Shown piece by piece: positions 7,916-16,414 of a DNA stretch of 64,000 nt. The notes under the pieces are model-generated. The model was not told the DNA's origin, did no database searches, and saw only the letters and a list, made by a program, of their open reading frames with translations. Every line of letters begins with the position of its first letter. The first letter of the stretch is position 1. This DNA comes from Corynebacterium sp. 13CS0277. GTDB taxonomy: Bacteria > Actinomycetota > Actinomycetes > Mycobacteriales > Mycobacteriaceae. Made by a program: the position numbers and the translations under genes. The stretch lies in assembly GCF_002994655.1 (NCBI RefSeq), contig NZ_PPDL01000013.1:27652-91651 (forward strand), in the 5' to 3' direction.

Positions 7916-8121
7916 TCGTAGTAGGTCAAGGTCGTCCACATCCATCCGGCGAATCCGAAGAGGAGAAACAGGGTGCCGACGGTGTGCACGGCGGAGCCGA
8001 CGATGGGGAATTCGGAGCTGAGGTCGGTATCGGTGGCCGTCACTTCCGGGGCGGCGTGGGCGGCGGGCAGCGTCGAGAAGGGCAGGGTGCATACTAGGAG
8101 GGCGGCGGCAAGGCGGCGCAT
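7894..8121 (-). CDS. Small exported membrane protein, unknown
   Basis: A 75-residue protein. Residues 1-23 form a signal peptide ending AHA|AP, and residues about 45-64 form one transmembrane helix (VGTLFLLFGFAGWMWTTLTYY), followed by a short basic tail (SKPAR). The predicted product is a tiny membrane-anchored exported peptide of about 52 residues after cleavage. The ATG has a GGAG 8 nt upstream. Nothing identifies a function. Its 3' end overlaps the small gene pair by 22 nt, which may matter for antisense effects. Confidence 0.6.
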   Translation of the reverse strand: MRRLAAALLVCTLPFSTLPAAHAAPEVTATDTDLSSEFPIVGSAVHTVGTLFLLFGFAGWMWTTLTYYDYSKPAR

Positions 8122-8189
8122 GGCGGATCTCCAAACAGAGGGGGCCTACAGGGGGAGTTACTGCTGGTCTTTTTACGCCCACTCTAGCG

Positions 8190-8226
8190 CGAGAAAACCC
8201 CCGCAGAGCTGGCTGCGGGGGTTGTG
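8190..8226 (-). terminator. Terminator of mmsAB
   Basis: The inverted repeat AACCCCCGCAG / CTGCGGGGGTT (8196-8206, 8213-8223) is an 11-bp stem followed on the minus strand by TTTT. It lies immediately behind the mmsB stop codon. Confidence 0.85.
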
Positions 8227-9102
8227 TTAGGCGCTGCGGAGCGTGTCGTAGATGACGGAGAAGTCTTTCGCTCCGGCGCCGCTGTCGGCCAGGTGGCGGT
8301 AGATCTCGGCGGCGAGTGCGCCGAGCTGCGCGCGGGTGCCGGTGGCGGCCACTTCGTCCATCGCGAGACCGAGGTCTTTGACGATGAGGTTGGTGGCGAA
8401 GCCGGGGGTGTAGTCGTTGTCGGAGGGCGCGGTGCCGAGCACCCCGGGGGCGGGGCAGTTGGTGGTCAGTGCCCAGCAGGCGCCGGTGGAGTTCGACACC
8501 ACGTCGAAGAAGGCCTGCGGGTCGAGGCCGAGCCTTTCGCCGAGGGTGAGGCCTTCGGCGATGGCGATCTGCTGGATGCCGAGGATCATGTTGTTGCACA
8601 GCTTCGCGGCCGCGCCGGCGCCGACGGGCCCGCAGTGGGTGGTGGAGCGCCCCATGATGTCCAGGGCGCAGGCGGCGTCCGCGAGGTCGTCTGCTGCGCC
8701 GCCGACCATGAAGGCGAGGGTGCCGGCGGCAGCACCGGTGACTCCCCCGGACACGGGGGCGTCAATGTAGCGGTGGCCGGCGGCGGCGAGGTACTGGTGG
8801 TTGTCTTTGGCTTCGCCGACACCGATGGTGGAGGAGTCGACGAAGAGGGTGCCGGGGGTGCACTCCGGGGCGCACTCGGCGAGGACGCTGCGGACAAGGC
8901 TGCCGTTGGGCAGCATCGTGACGACGATGCGTGCCTCCCGTGCGGCGTCCGCGGCCGAGTCGTGGAGCTGCACCCCGGCGGCGGCCGCTTTCTCCCGGGC
9001 GATGTCGGTGACGTCGAAGCCGTGGACGGTGTGCCCGGCGGCGACGAGGTTGGCCGCCATGGGGCCGCCCATGTTGCCGAGGCCAATGACTGCGAGTTCC
9101 AT
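8227..9102 (-). CDS. mmsB: 3-hydroxyisobutyrate dehydrogenase
   Basis: A 291-residue protein of the usual family length. The N-terminal Rossmann motif GLGNMGGPMAANL (residues 7-19) matches the beta-hydroxyacid dehydrogenase signature; other family marks are FVDSSTIG, DAPVSGGVTGAAAGTLAFMVGG (substrate loop, about 125-146) and the catalytic Lys in GAGAAAKLCNNMIL. It oxidises 3-hydroxyisobutyrate to methylmalonate semialdehyde with NAD(P) in valine catabolism. The gene lies 10 nt behind mmsA and shares its transcript. AAGGAG precedes the ATG. A tartronate semialdehyde reductase role is less likely given the mmsA partner. Confidence 0.92.
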   Translation of the reverse strand: MELAVIGLGNMGGPMAANLVAAGHTVHGFDVTDIAREKAAAAGVQLHDSAADAAREARIVVTMLPNGSLVRSVLAECAPECTPGTLFVDSSTIGVGEAKDNHQYLAAAGHRYIDAPVSGGVTGAAAGTLAFMVGGAADDLADAACALDIMGRSTTHCGPVGAGAAAKLCNNMILGIQQIAIAEGLTLGERLGLDPQAFFDVVSNSTGACWALTTNCPAPGVLGTAPSDNDYTPGFATNLIVKDLGLAMDEVAATGTRAQLGALAAEIYRHLADSGAGAKDFSVIYDTLRSA

Positions 9103-9112
9103 GGTGCTCTCC

Positions 9113-10633
9113 TTAATCCATGACGGGCATGACGAAGGATGCGCCGGCGGCGTCGTCGAGCCAGCGGGACGTCACCGTCTTCGTCTTGGTGTAGAAGCGG
9201 AAGGAGTCGGGGCCGTGCTGGTTCAAGTCGCCGAAGCCGGAGGCCTTCCAGCCGCCGAAGGTGTGGTAGGCGATCGGCACGGGGATGGGCACGTTGATGC
9301 CGATCATGCCGACCTGGACGCGCTGCGCGAAGTCGCGGGCGGTCGCCCCGGAGGAGGTGAAGATCGCCACCCCGTTGCCGTACACGTGCTCGGAGGGCAG
9401 GGCGAGGGCCTCCTCGTAGGAGTTCGCGCGGAGGATGCAGAGCACGGGGCCGAAGATTTCCTCCGTGTAGATGCTCATGTCGGGGGTGACGTGGTCGAAG
9501 AGAGTCGGCGCGACGTAGTAGCCGTCGGCGAGCGACTGGCCGTCGAACTCCGCGTCCGTTGCGCCCTGCCCGCGGCCGTCGATGAGCAGCTCCGCGCCGG
9601 CGGCCACACCCTCGCCGATGAGGGTGGTGATGCGTTCCTTCGCGGCGGGGGTGATGACGGGCCCGTAGTCGGCCTCCGGGTCGAGGGAGTGCCCCACCTT
9701 CAGCTGCGGGATGCGCTCCAGGAGCTTGTCGCGCAACTTCTCAGCGGTGTCTTTGCCGACGGGCACGGCCACCGAGATCGCCATGCAGCGCTCCCCGGCG
9801 GAGCCGTAGGCGGCGCCGACGAGGGCATCGGCCGCCTGGTCGAGGTCCGCGTCCGGCATGATGATCATGTGGTTCTTCGCCCCGCCGAAGCACTGGGCGC
9901 GGATGCCGCGCTCGGCGGCGGTGGTGTAGATGTACTGGGCGATGGCGGTGGAGCCGACGAACCCGACTGCCTGGATGGCGGGGTGGTGCAGAACCGCGTC
10001 GACGGCTTCCTTATCGCCGTTGAGGACGGTGAACACCCCGGGCGGGCCGCCGGCCTCGGTGAACAACTCCGCCAGGCGGAGCGGCACCCCGGGGTCCCGT
10101 TCGCTGGGCTTGAGGACGAAGGCGTTGCCGGCGGCGAGTGCCGGGCCGGCCTTCCACAGCGGGATCATGGCGGGGAAGTTGAAGGGGGTGATGCCGGCGA
10201 CGACGCCGAGGGGCTGCCGCATTGAGTAGGTGTCGATGCCGCCGCCGACAGAGTCGGAGAACTCGCCCTTGAGCATGTGGGGTGCGGACAGGGCGAACTC
10301 GAGCACGTCGACGCCGCGGATGACGTCGCCCTTGGCGTCCTCGAAGGTTTTGCCGTGCTCGAGGGCGAGGACTTCGGCGAGCTCGTCGAGGTGCTCGCCG
10401 ATGAGCGCGATCCACTTCATGAGGACGCGGACGCGCTTCTGGGGGTTGGTGGCCGCCCAGCCGGGCTGTGCGGCGACGGCGGTGGCGATGGCGGCGTCGA
10501 CTTCCGCCGCGCTCGCGAGGTCGACGGTGCCGCGCACCGCGCCGGTGGCGGGGCAGAACACGTCCTGGGTGCGGCCGGAGGTGCCGGCGGTGCGGGTGCC
10601 GTTGATGTAGTGGCCGTAGGAAACGGGGCTCAT
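9113..10633 (-). CDS. mmsA: Methylmalonate-semialdehyde dehydrogenase (CoA-acylating)
   Basis: A 506-residue aldehyde dehydrogenase. Diagnostic segments are GVVAGITPFNFPAMIPLW, GFVGSTAIAQYIYTTAAERGIRAQ, CFGGAKNHMIIMPDADLDQ and the catalytic Cys in GSAGERCMAISVAVPVG; KNHMIIMPDAD and GERCMA are typical of MmsA rather than other ALDHs. It converts methylmalonate semialdehyde to propionyl-CoA (and malonate semialdehyde to acetyl-CoA), the last steps of valine and inositol catabolism. GGAG lies before the ATG. mmsB follows 10 nt downstream. The promoter region carries a GGTGAA-N5-TTCACC palindrome shared with gntP. Confidence 0.93.
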   Translation of the reverse strand: MSPVSYGHYINGTRTAGTSGRTQDVFCPATGAVRGTVDLASAAEVDAAIATAVAAQPGWAATNPQKRVRVLMKWIALIGEHLDELAEVLALEHGKTFEDAKGDVIRGVDVLEFALSAPHMLKGEFSDSVGGGIDTYSMRQPLGVVAGITPFNFPAMIPLWKAGPALAAGNAFVLKPSERDPGVPLRLAELFTEAGGPPGVFTVLNGDKEAVDAVLHHPAIQAVGFVGSTAIAQYIYTTAAERGIRAQCFGGAKNHMIIMPDADLDQAADALVGAAYGSAGERCMAISVAVPVGKDTAEKLRDKLLERIPQLKVGHSLDPEADYGPVITPAAKERITTLIGEGVAAGAELLIDGRGQGATDAEFDGQSLADGYYVAPTLFDHVTPDMSIYTEEIFGPVLCILRANSYEEALALPSEHVYGNGVAIFTSSGATARDFAQRVQVGMIGINVPIPVPIAYHTFGGWKASGFGDLNQHGPDSFRFYTKTKTVTSRWLDDAAGASFVMPVMD

Positions 10634-10693
10634 GGGGACAACTCCAATCGTGGGAAAAGTGACCACCGCTACATGGTGTGGCTCACAGCCTAG

Positions 10694-10745
10694 TGTGAGC
10701 CAGCGTTCTGTGCGGCGAATTGTGTGTCGGTGAACACGATTCACC
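10694..10745 (-). promoter_or_regulatory. mmsAB promoter/operator block
   Basis: The TGTGAGCC box (10694-10701; on the minus strand part of GGCTCACACTAGGCT with TAGGCT as -10) is followed 35 bp away by a perfect palindrome GGTGAA-CACGA-TTCACC (10729-10745). The layout duplicates that before gntP. The regulator is not identifiable; the 7-nt gap between GTGA and TCAC does not fit the GlxR/CRP spacing of 6. Confidence 0.6.
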
Positions 10746-10807
10746 CCCGTGGGTCCTGGCTGCGCGGCTGCCGTGGGGGTAGCCCGAATGGGGTTAAGCT
10801 GGGCCCT

Positions 10808-11902
10808 ATGACTGCTTTCCGTCCCCGCCTCGCGCTGCTGGGAGTTGCCTACGGCGCGCTCGCCGGCGCGATTGCCGCCGCCGTGTTCGTGGCGATGCAC
10901 GCCGCCCAGCACACCCTCTGGGAGCACTTGCCGCAGCGGTGGATGATCGCCCCCATCGTGTTCGGCGCCGGCGCGCTCATCGCCTACCTGGACACCCTGC
11001 TGCCCGGGGCGGGGCACCGCCGCCGGGGCGCCGTGCTGGCGCTCAGCGCGTTTCTCGCGGTCGTCGCCGGCGGCGCCATCGGCCCCGAGGCGGGCATCAT
11101 CGCCGTGGTGGGGGAGTTGTCCGCCCTCGTGGCCGCCCGCCTGCGCGACGCCCACGAGCGGGACCTCATCGCCGAGATCGGGGTGGACGCCTCCCTGGGC
11201 GCCCTCTACGGCTCCCCGGTGGCGGGTGTGCTGTTGGGCTCCCGCCGCCTCGACGGGCGAAAGGTGCTGCAGCTCGTGGCGGCGACCGCCGGCCTGGGCG
11301 CGTTTCTCGGCGTGGTGATGCTCAGCCACACGCCCTCGCTGCGCATCCGCGCCGAGATCACCCTGACCTGGGATGCGCTGCCCGCTGTGGTGGGGGCGGC
11401 ACTGCTCGCGGCGGCGGTGGGCTGCGCCTACACCTGGGCCGACCGCCTCGCCGTCCGCCCGCCCTCGGCGCGGGTGACGCTCGTGGGCAGCGCCCTGCTG
11501 GCGGTCGTGTTCACCGCGTGGCCGCACCTGCGCTTTGCCGGCGATCAGGAGCTGCTGCAGATCGGCACCCACCCCGAGGCCTACGCGCCCGCGGCACTCC
11601 TGCTGGGGGCGGTGGCGAAGCTGGGGGCGGTCATCCTCACCGTGCGCTCCGGGTGGCGCGGCGGGGTGATCTTCCCCATGCTGCTCGTCGCGACGATGCT
11701 CGGCACGGCGGTCGCGCCGGTGGGGGTGACGGCGGTGGCGGCGATGGGCGCGCTGCTCACGGTGGTGACCCGCAAGCCGCTCGTCGTGTTCTTCGTCGTG
11801 CTCTTCCTCGTGCCGGGCCTGGCGTACGTGCCGCTCGTCATCGGCATTGCTGCCGGCGCGCTGGCGGCGCCGCTCGCGGCGGAGCCCACAGAGCACCATT
11901 AG
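10808..11902 (+). CDS. ClC-type chloride channel/antiporter-like membrane protein
   Basis: This 364-residue protein, shorter than typical ClC (about 400-450), has about ten hydrophobic segments. The ClC selectivity motifs are recognisable although altered: GGAIGPEAGIIAVVGE (residues about 89-104) for the GREGP loop and GWRGGVIFPM (about 281-290) for the GxFxP loop. Anion transport, chloride or fluoride, is the family function. The changed G-x-x-GP sequence leaves substrate and mechanism open. ATG 10808 is leaderless: TAAGCT ends 7 nt upstream, with the same GGGCCCT spacer found before the TetR gene at 5071. It is divergent from mmsA. Confidence 0.72.
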   Translation: MTAFRPRLALLGVAYGALAGAIAAAVFVAMHAAQHTLWEHLPQRWMIAPIVFGAGALIAYLDTLLPGAGHRRRGAVLALSAFLAVVAGGAIGPEAGIIAVVGELSALVAARLRDAHERDLIAEIGVDASLGALYGSPVAGVLLGSRRLDGRKVLQLVAATAGLGAFLGVVMLSHTPSLRIRAEITLTWDALPAVVGAALLAAAVGCAYTWADRLAVRPPSARVTLVGSALLAVVFTAWPHLRFAGDQELLQIGTHPEAYAPAALLLGAVAKLGAVILTVRSGWRGGVIFPMLLVATMLGTAVAPVGVTAVAAMGALLTVVTRKPLVVFFVVLFLVPGLAYVPLVIGIAAGALAAPLAAEPTEHH

Positions 11903-11982
11903 GTAGCAGGCGTGCTGCGGCGTAGGGTGGGGGATAGTCCACACGGCTGATGCTGTGTTTCTTACTCACAGGAGTTTTTCTG

Positions 11983-12504
11983 ATGCCTACCCAGCGCCAC
12001 TGGCGCACTCTCGCAACCGGGGTGCTGTTCATCATCACCGGCTGCCTCATCTTTGCCAACCCCCTGTGGAACATGGCGTTCCTCGGGTGGTTCTTCGCTT
12101 TCTGCGTCTTCGTCGACGGCATCGTCAGCCTCGCCGACTACTTGTCCCATGAGAAGCGCTCCGGATGGAAGCTTGTCTCCGCGATCCTCGGCATTCTCGT
12201 GGGCATCGGCCTGCTCGCCGGCGGGCTGCTGGAGCAAGCCAGTCTCGTACCCTTCTTGCTGGGCTTCTGGCTGCTCATGGTCGGCATCGGGCGCATCATG
12301 CTTGCGGTGAGCGAGGGGAAGGTGATCGGCAAGCGAGCCACCACGGTGCTGCTGCTCAGCGGGGTGGCAAGTGTAGTGTTCGGCCTCGTGGTGCTGGCGA
12401 ACCCACTGCTCTCCGCCGTGGCGGTGGTGTACGTCATCGCCGTGACCTTCATCGTCTACGGAGTGCTGCGCATCGTGGAGTTCTTCAAGACACCGGCCTC
12501 ATAG
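11983..12504 (+). CDS. HdeD-family (DUF308) membrane protein
   Basis: A 173-residue protein with six closely packed hydrophobic helices and little else, as in HdeD/DUF308 proteins. The repeated pattern ITGCLIFANPLWNM / FGLVVLANPLLSAV (first and last thirds) is typical, with short charged turns containing Lys/Arg. HdeD is linked to acid resistance in E. coli; in Actinobacteria the role is unknown. ATG 11983 is preceded by GGAG at 8 nt spacing; an in-frame ATG at 11950 is disfavoured. A terminator-like hairpin with a T8 run (12515-12540) follows. Confidence 0.8.
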   Translation: MPTQRHWRTLATGVLFIITGCLIFANPLWNMAFLGWFFAFCVFVDGIVSLADYLSHEKRSGWKLVSAILGILVGIGLLAGGLLEQASLVPFLLGFWLLMVGIGRIMLAVSEGKVIGKRATTVLLLSGVASVVFGLVVLANPLLSAVAVVYVIAVTFIVYGVLRIVEFFKTPAS

Positions 12505-12514
12505 CACACCCCCT

Positions 12515-12540
12515 GCCCTGCTTTGCGGGGCATTTTTTTT
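12515..12540 (+). terminator. Terminator after the HdeD-like gene
   Basis: An imperfect GCCCTG / CGGGGC hairpin around 12518-12532 is followed by eight T residues. Confidence 0.65.
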
Positions 12541-12599
12541 CGTTTCCGCCCTCACCCTCCCTCTCGCGCTGTACATTGGGTCACACGAGAGGAGGGGCC

Positions 12600-15236
12600 A
12601 TGATCACACCCAGCGATCCCCGCTACCACCCCCAGTGCGCCGCGCCCACCACCTGGGAGGCGGACGTTGTTCTCGCCGACGGGGCGGTGGCGATCCTGCG
12701 CCCGGTGCGCGCCGGCGACGCGCCCGCCATGGTGGAGTTCTACGCCGGCGTGAGCGAGGAGTCGAAGTTCCTGCGCTTCTTCGGCACCCACCCGGAGCTC
12801 AACGACGAGGATTTGCGGCGCTGGCTCGCCATCGACCACGCCACCCGCGTCACCCTCGTCATCGAGGAAAAAGAACGCATCATCGGCACCGCCCGCTTCG
12901 AGCTGGTGCCGCAGCTGCTCCCCGCGAAGGTCGGCGACGTGAGTTTCCTCGTGCAGGACGCCCACCAGGGGCGCGGGGTGGCAAACATTTTGCTCGAGCA
13001 CCTGGCGCACATCGGCCGCGAGCTGGGGGTGGAGCGCTTCTTCGCGGAGATGCTCACCCACAACCGCTCCATGGTGGCGGTGTTCCGGCGGGCCGGCTAC
13101 GCGGTGGCCCCACAGCTGGAGGACGGGTTCATTGTGGTCGATTTCCCCATCGACCCGACCGCAGCCTCCCGGGACGTGATGCTGCAGCGGGAGCACCGCT
13201 CGGAGGCGGCGGCGATTCGCCGCATGCTGCACCCCCGCAGCGTGGCTGTCGTCGGCCGGGTGGACACCATGGAGGGCATCATTGCCTCCGTGGTAGGCGG
13301 CGGCTACCAGGGCACCCTGCGGATGATCACCTGCACCCGAAACACCGCAGCTGAAGCCCTCGACAGCATCGCCGAGGACGTCGACCTGGTGGTGGTGCAG
13401 TACGAGCCCGACACCCTCGGCGACGTGCTGGCGGCCACGGCCCGGAAAAACGCCCACGGGGTGGTGGTGTTGGCGCGCGGCCAAAACCCCATCCTCGATG
13501 CGCGGGCGGCGCGCGAGTTCGTCGCCCACGCCCGCGCCCACGGGGTCCGCGCCCTGGGGCCCGCCTCCCTCGGCATGCTCACCACCGACCCCGCGGTGCG
13601 GCTCAACGCGACGGCGGCGCCGATGCCGCGGGCGGGCGCGGTGGGCCTGTTCACCCAGTCGGCGGGGGTGGCGACGCTGGCGCTGGCGCGGGCCACGACC
13701 CGCCAGGTGGGCGTGTCGAACTTCATCGCGACGGGTGCGTTCGCCGACGTCACCGCGAACGATGTCATCCAGTTCTGGTTCGACGACGCGCACACGCGGA
13801 TTTGTTTGTTATCGCTCGATGCGATTGGGAACCCGCGGAAGTTTTTCCGGGTGTTGCGCCGCCTCGCGCTGGAGAAGCACGTGGTGATTTTCACGCCCTC
13901 GCGGGCATTGTCCTCGGCGCGGCGTTCCGAGCACCTCCCGGAGGCGACCCCGGGGGCGCTGGATGAGGTCATCGGGCAGGCGGGCGCGATGGTGGTGTCG
14001 CAGCGGGACACCATGTATGACGTGGCGACGATTCTGGCCCGCCAGCCGGTGCCGCGGGGGCCGCGGGTGGCGGTGGTGAGTAACTCGGCGGGGCTCAACG
14101 AGCAGATGGTGGCCGCGGGCCTGCGCTTCGGGCTGGAACCCCAGGCCACCACCATTGGTGGGGACCCGGCGGCGGGGGTGCTGCGGGCGGCAGAAGAGCA
14201 GCTGCGCGGTGAGGTGGATGCGGTCGTGGCGGCCATTGTGGAGATCTCCGAGCCGGTCTTCGAGGAGGTCTACGCCGGGCTCAGCCTGCTCGCGGAGACC
14301 TCCCCCATCCCGCTCATCGGGGTGTTCGTGGGGTTCCGCAGCCCACCCCAGCCGGACATCACGGTCCCGGAGGGGCCGGGACAACTGCCCGTGTTCGAGG
14401 CCTACGCCGAACCCCTGGAGGCGTTGAGCCTCATCGTCGCCAACGAACGCCGCCGCGCCGCCGCCCGCCCCCACCCGGACGACACGGTCCTCGCCGGCGA
14501 CCGGGCGGCCGCCCGCGCACTCATCGCCGAGACCTGCGGCTGGCTCGACGACCACACGGTGGTCGAACTGCTCGCCACCTACGGCATCACGGTCGTGCCC
14601 TGGCAGCCGGTCGGCACCCTCGACGAGGCTGTCGACGCAGCCTCCGCCTACGGCTGGGATGTCGTGCTCAAAGCGACGAGCCCCGTGGTGCGGGGCCGCC
14701 CGGAACTCGCCACCATCGCCCGCGGCATTCGCGACCGGGAGGCCATGGCGACAGCGTGGCGGCACATGGGGCGCATCGCCGCCGACATTGCCGACACGGG
14801 CACCGCCGGCCTGGGGCTGACGGTGCAGCCGGAAGTACCGGCGGGCAGTTCGTGGACGCTGCGCGCCATCGAGGACCCGGTGCTGGGCCCCATGATCAGC
14901 GTGGGCGGCGCCGGGTTGGCCTCCGACCTGCTGGGGGACACCGCGTGGCGGGTGCCGCCGCTGCGGCCGCAGGACGCCCGCAGCATGCTGCTTGGGCTGC
15001 GTGCCGCGCCGCTGCTCACCGGCTACCGGGGCACCCGCCCCGCCGACATTGACGGCCTCGTCGACGTCCTGCAGCGGCTCGCCGCCCTCAAAGACGACCA
15101 CCCCAGCATCGTGGAGGTCGAACTCACCCCCGTCATCGCGGCCGCCGCCACCACCAGTGTGGTCGGCGCCCGGGTGCGGGTGGCACCCCTGCCGGAGGAA
15201 CGCGACCCGCTAGCCCGCAACCTGGAGACACCATGA
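12600..15236 (+). CDS. GNAT acetyltransferase fused to ADP-forming acyl-CoA synthetase-like domains
   Basis: An 878-residue protein in three parts. Residues about 20-180 are a GNAT acetyltransferase (DGAVAILRPVRAGD start; acetyl-CoA loop in VQDAHQGRGVANILLEHL). Residues about 200-620 are a CoA-binding/succinyl-CoA ligase-like region (HPRSVAVVGRVD; NSAGLNEQMVAAG). Residues about 655-878 are a C-terminal ATP-grasp domain (ETCGWLDDHTVVELLATYGITVVPW). This is a permuted relative of Pat-type protein lysine acetyltransferases. Whether the synthetase part is active or a regulatory sensor cannot be told. The start has GAGAGGAGG upstream. The stop overlaps acuC by 4 nt (ATGA), pairing an acetyltransferase with a deacetylase, as AcuA/AcuC are paired in Bacillus, where they control acetyl-CoA synthetase. 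Confidence 0.87.
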   Translation: MITPSDPRYHPQCAAPTTWEADVVLADGAVAILRPVRAGDAPAMVEFYAGVSEESKFLRFFGTHPELNDEDLRRWLAIDHATRVTLVIEEKERIIGTARFELVPQLLPAKVGDVSFLVQDAHQGRGVANILLEHLAHIGRELGVERFFAEMLTHNRSMVAVFRRAGYAVAPQLEDGFIVVDFPIDPTAASRDVMLQREHRSEAAAIRRMLHPRSVAVVGRVDTMEGIIASVVGGGYQGTLRMITCTRNTAAEALDSIAEDVDLVVVQYEPDTLGDVLAATARKNAHGVVVLARGQNPILDARAAREFVAHARAHGVRALGPASLGMLTTDPAVRLNATAAPMPRAGAVGLFTQSAGVATLALARATTRQVGVSNFIATGAFADVTANDVIQFWFDDAHTRICLLSLDAIGNPRKFFRVLRRLALEKHVVIFTPSRALSSARRSEHLPEATPGALDEVIGQAGAMVVSQRDTMYDVATILARQPVPRGPRVAVVSNSAGLNEQMVAAGLRFGLEPQATTIGGDPAAGVLRAAEEQLRGEVDAVVAAIVEISEPVFEEVYAGLSLLAETSPIPLIGVFVGFRSPPQPDITVPEGPGQLPVFEAYAEPLEALSLIVANERRRAAARPHPDDTVLAGDRAAARALIAETCGWLDDHTVVELLATYGITVVPWQPVGTLDEAVDAASAYGWDVVLKATSPVVRGRPELATIARGIRDREAMATAWRHMGRIAADIADTGTAGLGLTVQPEVPAGSSWTLRAIEDPVLGPMISVGGAGLASDLLGDTAWRVPPLRPQDARSMLLGLRAAPLLTGYRGTRPADIDGLVDVLQRLAALKDDHPSIVEVELTPVIAAAATTSVVGARVRVAPLPEERDPLARNLETP

Positions 15237-16414
15237 GGCACTACACCCCGATGGGGCAGCAGCCGCCCGCCCGGCCGCTGCTCGTCTACTCCGAGGACCT
15301 CACCGGCTACTCCTACGGCCCGCACCACCCCATGGGGCCGGACCGGGTGCGCCTCACCGTGGAGCTGGCCGACTACTTCCACCTGCTCGACCTGGTGGAG
15401 GTCGCGGCCCCCGATCCGCTGCCGGAGGACCTGCTGGCCCGCGTCCACGACCCCGAGTACCTCGCCGCCCTCGACTCCGGTGCCGCCCACCCCGAGTTCG
15501 GCATCGGCACCGAGGACCACCCCGTCGTGCCGGGGCTGGCGGCCCACGCCCGCGCCGTCGCCGCCGGCACCCTCCACGCCACCCGCGCCGTGTGGGAGGG
15601 CACCCACCCGCGGGCGCTGAACATCAGCGGGGGTTTGCACCATGCGGGCCGCCGCACCCAGGCGGGGTTCTGCATGCTCAACGACGCGGCCGTGGCCATC
15701 GAATGGCTGCTGCAGCAGGGGGCGACGCGGGTGGCGTACCTCGACCTGGACGCCCACCACGGCGACGGGGTGGAGCAGCTGTTCTGGGACGACCCGCGGG
15801 TGCTGACGATCAGCGTGCACGAATCGGGGTTGTTCCTGTTCCCCGGCACCGGTTTCGGCCACGAGATCGGTGGGCCGCACGCCGCCGGCACGGCCGTCAA
15901 CGTGGCGTTGGAGCCCGCCACGGGCGACATGGAGTGGCTGCAGGCGGTGCACGCCATCGTGCCGCCGCTGCTGCAGAAGTTCCGCCCGCAGATCCTCATC
16001 AGCCAGCACGGTGCCGACGGACACGCATCGGACCCGCTCACCCACCTGGAATTGTCGGTCGACGCGATGGGCAAAAGCTACCGCAGCGTGGCCCGCTGGG
16101 CGGAGCGTTTCGCCGGGGGCCGCTGGGTGGCGCTCGGCGGGGGCGGCTACCAGCGGGACGCGGTGGCGCGGACCTGGGTGCACGTCCTCGCCGCGGTGGC
16201 GGGCGTGAAACTCGACGGGCAGGCGCCCATGCCCGCCGACTGGGAGGCGCGCGCCCGGGTGGCGGCCTCGCCGACCCTGGGGGATGCGGGGGCGGCGCAA
16301 CGACTGCAGGAGTATCACCCGGAGCGTGTGCTCAGTGATACTCCTGCAGGGCCGGTGGTGGCGACCTCCCGGCACGTGTTCCCCTACTGGGGGCTGGTGC
16401 CCTACCGGGGCTAG
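15233..16414 (+). CDS. acuC: AcuC-like protein deacetylase (class I HDAC family)
   Basis: A 393-residue protein of the arginase/histone deacetylase fold. Catalytic and zinc residues are visible: GGLHHAGR (His pair, about 137-143), AYLDLDAHHGDGVEQLF (Asp and His, zinc and charge relay, about 168-184), QHGADGHASDPL (Asp, about 261-272) and LGGGGYQRDAV (the glycine loop with catalytic Tyr, about 302-312). AcuC removes acetyl groups from lysines, classically reactivating acetyl-CoA synthetase. Translational coupling to the acetyltransferase fusion upstream makes an acetylation/deacetylation switch likely. Its 3' end overlaps the convergent SDR gene by 4 nt. Confidence 0.92.
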   Translation: MRHYTPMGQQPPARPLLVYSEDLTGYSYGPHHPMGPDRVRLTVELADYFHLLDLVEVAAPDPLPEDLLARVHDPEYLAALDSGAAHPEFGIGTEDHPVVPGLAAHARAVAAGTLHATRAVWEGTHPRALNISGGLHHAGRRTQAGFCMLNDAAVAIEWLLQQGATRVAYLDLDAHHGDGVEQLFWDDPRVLTISVHESGLFLFPGTGFGHEIGGPHAAGTAVNVALEPATGDMEWLQAVHAIVPPLLQKFRPQILISQHGADGHASDPLTHLELSVDAMGKSYRSVARWAERFAGGRWVALGGGGYQRDAVARTWVHVLAAVAGVKLDGQAPMPADWEARARVAASPTLGDAGAAQRLQEYHPERVLSDTPAGPVVATSRHVFPYWGLVPYRG

